Source of the DNA: Oscillospiraceae bacterium
GTDB taxonomy: Bacteria; Bacillota; Clostridia; Oscillospirales; Oscillospiraceae
Length of the DNA stretch: 50,490 nucleotides
Direction of reading: 5' to 3'
NCBI GenBank assembly: GCA_009783555.1
Contig: WRDH01000019.1
Span: 1 to 50,490 of the forward strand
Below the pieces are notes generated by a model. That model was not told the origin of the DNA, did not search any database, and saw nothing but the letters and a program-made list of their open reading frames with translations. Positions 47,838 to 50,490 of the stretch are shown piece after piece (position 1 is the stretch's first letter; every line of letters begins with the position of its first letter). The translations under genes were made by a program, and so were the position numbers.

Positions 47838-48217
47838 TGGCATTTAGATTGAAGCGTGAAAAGACCGATTTAACGCCGTACGTATTAATCGACGAAGAAA
47901 ATGGATACATGAATCTTGAGGGTGAGAGCTACCATGAGAATATTTACGAGTTTTTCAGTGAAATTAAAGAATGGCTGGATGGGTATTTAAACACGGATTT
48001 TGAATCGTTTACTTTTGACTTTGAACTAAAATACTTCAACAGCTCTACTGTGCGAATTCTTTTGGGTATGTTGCGGGACATGGATAAATCGGCGTGCGTC
48101 GGCAACATATCGGTCAATTGGATTACAGCAAAAGGTAATAAAATTATCATTGAATGCGGCGAGAAATTCCAAGAATGCTTGAAAAACTTGAAGATGAACT
48201 TTATTATTAATGAGTAG
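47837..48217 (+). CDS. SiaC family regulatory phosphoprotein (DUF1987)
   Basis: A 126-residue STAS-like protein: TPYVLIDEENGYMNLEGESYHEN, FFSEIKEWLDGYL, then FTFDFELKYFNSSTVRILLGML (about residues 60-81). The Ser/Thr pair in NSST corresponds to the phosphorylation region of SiaC. In Pseudomonas, unphosphorylated SiaC binds and activates the diguanylate cyclase SiaD. Here no GGDEF gene follows; a winged-helix regulator does, after 15 bp. The gene is coupled to the SiaB-like gene by a 1-nt overlap. Confidence 0.9.
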   Translation: MAFRLKREKTDLTPYVLIDEENGYMNLEGESYHENIYEFFSEIKEWLDGYLNTDFESFTFDFELKYFNSSTVRILLGMLRDMDKSACVGNISVNWITAKGNKIIIECGEKFQECLKNLKMNFIINE

Positions 48218-48232
48218 TTAGGATGTGAGGAA

Positions 48233-48934
48233 TTGGGAGGTTTATTCAGCAAGGAGCAGAAGATACTTGATGATGCCTTAAGCCATGTCGGCGAAATTAA
48301 GAATGGTTTGCCTGTTAATGCGGGTCATTTTGAAGCACTTGTTAATGAATACGCGTTATTCCTGGAAGAGCAGCAGCAAATTCTGGAAATCTCCGACAAG
48401 GCCTCGGTAGGATTACTTCATGAGCAAAAGAACAAAGCTGTACAGATTGACGGACTAAAAAGCGAATTGCATCAAGTGATGGAAAATCTTCATAATTCGG
48501 TAAAAACATCGCAGGAAAAGAAAGTGTATGTACAGACCTTCGGTAATTTTGAAGTGTTTGTTGATGGAAGACCTCTTCGCTTTGCCCGCACAAAGACTAA
48601 GGAATTGTTTGCATATCTTGTGATGAGAAGAGGCGCGCGATGTAATAATAATGAGATAGTTGCAGCAATTTGGGAGAACAAACCGGACTCACCCACTTTA
48701 CAAAGTCAATACCGGCATTTAGTTTCGGATTTGACGAAAACACTAAAATCTGTAAACGCTGAAGATGTGCTGATTAAACAACGCGGCTCTTTGGCAATAA
48801 TACCGGAAAAATTGTCATGCGATTTGTACGATTTCTTCACCGCTGATACTGATGCTGTAAGTAATTATATGGGTGAATTTATGACACAATACAGTTGGGC
48901 TGAATTTATTAACGCACGTCTGGATAAAATGTAA
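48233..48934 (+). CDS. SARP-type winged-helix transcriptional regulator with N-terminal stalk helices
   Basis: The 233-residue protein has two parts. Residues about 1-95 are helical: HFEALVNEYALFLEEQQQIL, EISDKASVGLLHEQ and a heptad-like stretch QIDGLKSELHQVMENLHNSV, resembling the linker helices before GGDEF domains. Residues about 98-195 form an OmpR/SARP-type winged helix (VQTFGNFEVFVDGRPLRFAR, TKTKELFAYLVMRRGA, NNNEIVAAIWE, LQSQYRHLVSDLTKTLKSV), followed by a very short BTAD-like end (GEFMTQYSWAEF). There is no receiver. In this operon position it replaces SiaD, so it is the probable output of the SiaABC-like switch. TTG 48233 is the start, with AGGA/GAGG sites upstream; no better in-frame ATG exists before the helices. 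Confidence 0.85.
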   Translation: MGGLFSKEQKILDDALSHVGEIKNGLPVNAGHFEALVNEYALFLEEQQQILEISDKASVGLLHEQKNKAVQIDGLKSELHQVMENLHNSVKTSQEKKVYVQTFGNFEVFVDGRPLRFARTKTKELFAYLVMRRGARCNNNEIVAAIWENKPDSPTLQSQYRHLVSDLTKTLKSVNAEDVLIKQRGSLAIIPEKLSCDLYDFFTADTDAVSNYMGEFMTQYSWAEFINARLDKM

Positions 48935-48973
48935 GCACTGTGTAAGCGAATAATGATTGAGAGGACAAACGGA

Positions 48974-49948
48974 ATGATATTTGAAACTCCTGATGGTTGG
49001 AACATAAAACCGGAGGTCAACGCAACCTCTGTTTCAGCACTTATACGGCGGTTGGAGAAGCCGAAAGGAACGGTCGACGTTGTTATTGACACGGACACAT
49101 TTAACGAAATCGATGATCAGTACGCTCTTGCTTATCTTATAAAGAAGGAGAAGAAACTCAATCTCAAGGCAATTTATGCTGCGCCATTTTTTAACGAAAA
49201 GTCTACCGGACCCGGTGACGGTATGGAGAAGAGCTTTAACGAGATTAATAAGGTATTATCATTGATGGGTCGCGATGACCTTAAAACGATTGTTTTCAAA
49301 GGCTCGGACAGGTATCTGCCCTCTGAAACCGAACCGGTTATTTCTGACGCTGCAAAACATCTTGCCGAATTAGCTTCAGCTTATTCTTCAGAAAAGCAAC
49401 TATATGTCATTGTTATCGGAGCTATTACGAGTATTGCTTCTGCCTTGCTTATTGAGCCTGATATTAAAGACAAAATCGTTGTTATCTGGCTCGGCGGTAA
49501 CGCACACGACTGGCATACAAATGCAGAGTTTAATCTTTCTCAAGATGTTGCGGCTGCGCGGGTTGTTTTTGGTTGCGGCGTACCTTTGGTACAGCTTCCT
49601 TGTATGGGCGTAGTGTCAGCGTTTACAACCGGTGGTCCCGAGCTTGAGTATTGGTTGCGTGGTAAAAATGATCTATGCAACTATCTTCTGGATTCTACTG
49701 TAAAACAAGCTCTTGAAGACGGAGGGCTGCCTACATGGACACGGGTAATATGGGATGTTACCGCAGTCGCATGGCTGCTTGATGGCGAGTTTATGCTTGA
49801 CCGTTTGGAGCCAAGCCCCATTCCGGAGTACGATCATCATTATGCCTTCAACAAAACGCGCCATCCGATACGATATGTGTATCACATCAATCGGGACGCG
49901 CTGTTCGAAGACTTATTTCGCACATTAGCGGAGGCTTGCACTAACTAG
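48974..49948 (+). CDS. Nucleoside hydrolase (IUNH family)
   Basis: A 324-residue cytosolic hydrolase cleaving N-glycosidic bonds of nucleosides. The calcium-binding motif is present as VVIDTDTFNEIDDQYALAYL (about residues 36-55), a variant with longer spacing than DTDxGxDD. IVVIWLGGNAHDWHTNAEFNLSQDVAAARVV (about 160-190) is the substrate region with the conserved Asn and Asp, and WDVTAVAWLL (about 257-266) holds the last ligand Asp. ATG 48974 has GAGAGG about 9 nt upstream; ATG 48953 lacks a site. The 3' end (49893-49934) is duplicated as a remnant at 44474-44520. It follows the Sia-like operon by 39 bp and could be co-transcribed. Confidence 0.9.
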   Translation: MIFETPDGWNIKPEVNATSVSALIRRLEKPKGTVDVVIDTDTFNEIDDQYALAYLIKKEKKLNLKAIYAAPFFNEKSTGPGDGMEKSFNEINKVLSLMGRDDLKTIVFKGSDRYLPSETEPVISDAAKHLAELASAYSSEKQLYVIVIGAITSIASALLIEPDIKDKIVVIWLGGNAHDWHTNAEFNLSQDVAAARVVFGCGVPLVQLPCMGVVSAFTTGGPELEYWLRGKNDLCNYLLDSTVKQALEDGGLPTWTRVIWDVTAVAWLLDGEFMLDRLEPSPIPEYDHHYAFNKTRHPIRYVYHINRDALFEDLFRTLAEACTN

Positions 49949-49955
49949 GCATATG

Positions 49956-50147
49956 CTACAATATTTCCATATCTGCAAGAAACTCACTCGGAGTCATAAT
50001 AATTGGCTCGTCCGGGAAGTGCTTTGTGTTGCCTGTTATTAAGACCGCTCCACTTGCTATTGCTGTGTCATAGAAAATACGGTCACTTCCATGTTCTGAG
50101 ATAGCTGAAGATACAAGTACATTTGTGTCAATAACGACCCGTTTCAC
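49956..50147 (-). pseudogene. PIN-family toxin with internal in-frame deletion
   Basis: Only 63 residues. The start MKRVVIDTNVLVSSAISEHG is the N-terminal strand and first acidic residue of PF13470-type PIN toxins (normally about 130-140 residues). The sequence then jumps directly to DRIFYDTAIASGAVLITGNT and KHFPDEPIIMTPSEFL, the C-terminal third. About 65-75 central residues, including conserved acidic metal ligands, are missing, though the frame is intact. GTG 50147 overlaps the antitoxin stop by one base (TAGTG). RNase activity is unlikely. It may persist because the antitoxin is kept, or be a very recent deletion. Confidence 0.75.
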
Positions 50148-50461
50148 TAATGACCTCTTTTTTCACTTCGGCCTTCTGTAATGATACTGTTGATTTCATC
50201 TAGCGACATATCAGACACTCCATTTTGTTTTGCTTGTGAACGTGCTTCACTAAGAGCTTTTTCCAAAGATGCATTCCGCTTTACTTTCGGTTGAAACGGT
50301 AGAGCTTCCTCCATCAGACATTGCTTTAGAAACATATTCACTGCGGTACTAATATTCATACCCATGCTATCAAACAGTACCTCAACATTTCGCTTTACTG
50401 TTTCATCCACTCTCACATTGATAGTAGTGGTGGTTGACACCGCTGTTGCTGCCTGTGGCAT
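50147..50461 (-). CDS. RelB/DinJ-family antitoxin
   Basis: The 104-residue antitoxin has a ribbon-helix-helix N-terminal domain: TTINVRVDETVKRNVEVLFD, then SMGMNISTAVNMFLKQCLMEEALPFQP (about residues 30-56), the classic RelB/DinJ pattern. The C-terminal tail (MSLDEINSIITEGRSEKRGH) would wrap the toxin. ATG 50461 is preceded by GGAGGTGAAATT; the longer frame from 50479 starts inside that ribosome site. It is normally autoregulatory. It is coupled by a 1-base overlap to a PIN toxin, a pairing seen in Clostridia, but here the toxin is internally deleted. Confidence 0.9.
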   Translation of the reverse strand: MPQAATAVSTTTTINVRVDETVKRNVEVLFDSMGMNISTAVNMFLKQCLMEEALPFQPKVKRNASLEKALSEARSQAKQNGVSDMSLDEINSIITEGRSEKRGH

Positions 50462-50490
50462 AATTTCACCTCCAAACAAGTGTGTATACA

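Overview
The window looks like chromosomal DNA of an anaerobic, low-to-medium GC Bacillota, most likely a Clostridia. It has a complete six-gene Rnf operon in the clostridial order C-D-G-E-A-B with its flavin transferase, a sensory [FeFe]-hydrogenase-like kinase, a CotH-type protein, DUF1576 and DUF5680 proteins, AGGAGG ribosome sites and sigma-A-like promoters. I saw no rRNA, tRNA, CRISPR array or intact transposase. Family-level taxonomy cannot be fixed by reading alone. All product names come from motif and family recognition, without database searches.

Layout. (1) 1-3.9 kb, minus strand: 5' part of NADP isocitrate dehydrogenase, a DUF1576 membrane protein with a small coupled gene, a minimal zincin-like metallopeptidase and a coiled-coil lipoprotein. 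(2) 4.1-8.6 kb: a PAS-PAS-GAF hybrid kinase with a lone receiver, a His/Cys-rich membrane-anchored mini-protein, and a small membrane protein. (3) 8.7-18.9 kb: rnfCDGEAB, apbE, a NusG-domain-II protein and, after a 2.9 kb interruption (AAA ATPase, decayed ORF6N gene, DUF5680 gene), a Gx transporter family gene. (4) 18.9-23.1 kb: 46-bp tandem operator-like repeats, a promoter, a 1229-aa ferredoxin/H-cluster/PAS/kinase/receiver protein, a 55-aa membrane peptide and a terminator. (5) 23.2-28.1 kb: small hypothetical gene, DUF234-type ATPase, an EF-hand-like protein with Asn/Gln/Gly heptad repeats, and a DUF3048 protein. (6) 28.1-32.8 kb: beta-phosphoglucomutase diverging from a GH65 disaccharide phosphorylase (interrupted by one amber codon) and a GH29 fucosidase. 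(7) 32.8-39.5 kb: GNAT acetyltransferase, an unknown protein, the DUF4956/VTC pair opposite a CotH protein, DUF4342, and a double-HD (HD-GYP) protein. (8) 39.8-44.5 kb: a 1559-aa dCache hybrid kinase. (9) 44.8-48.9 kb: a MetQ/NlpA-type lipoprotein followed by a SiaA-like phosphatase, SiaB-like kinase, SiaC-like STAS protein and a SARP-type winged-helix regulator. (10) 49-50.5 kb: nucleoside hydrolase and a RelB/DinJ antitoxin with an internally deleted PIN toxin.

The best candidate for an undescribed system is region 9. It is a Sia-type partner switch (PP2C phosphatase, HATPase-like kinase, phosphorylatable STAS protein) in which a DNA-binding regulator takes the place of the diguanylate cyclase SiaD. 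The module is coupled to a periplasmic-type binding lipoprotein and flanked by two copies of the 3' end of a nucleoside hydrolase gene.

The second theme is redox sensing: the Rnf complex sits next to a kinase carrying a hydrogenase-like H-cluster domain. The third is repeats: a dispersed GGGGACGG family (two copies run in frame through the Gx transporter gene), a GTCAT...GAGGTTA element repeated twice in the Rnf cluster, and AAGTGGTCA palindromes around the interrupting island.
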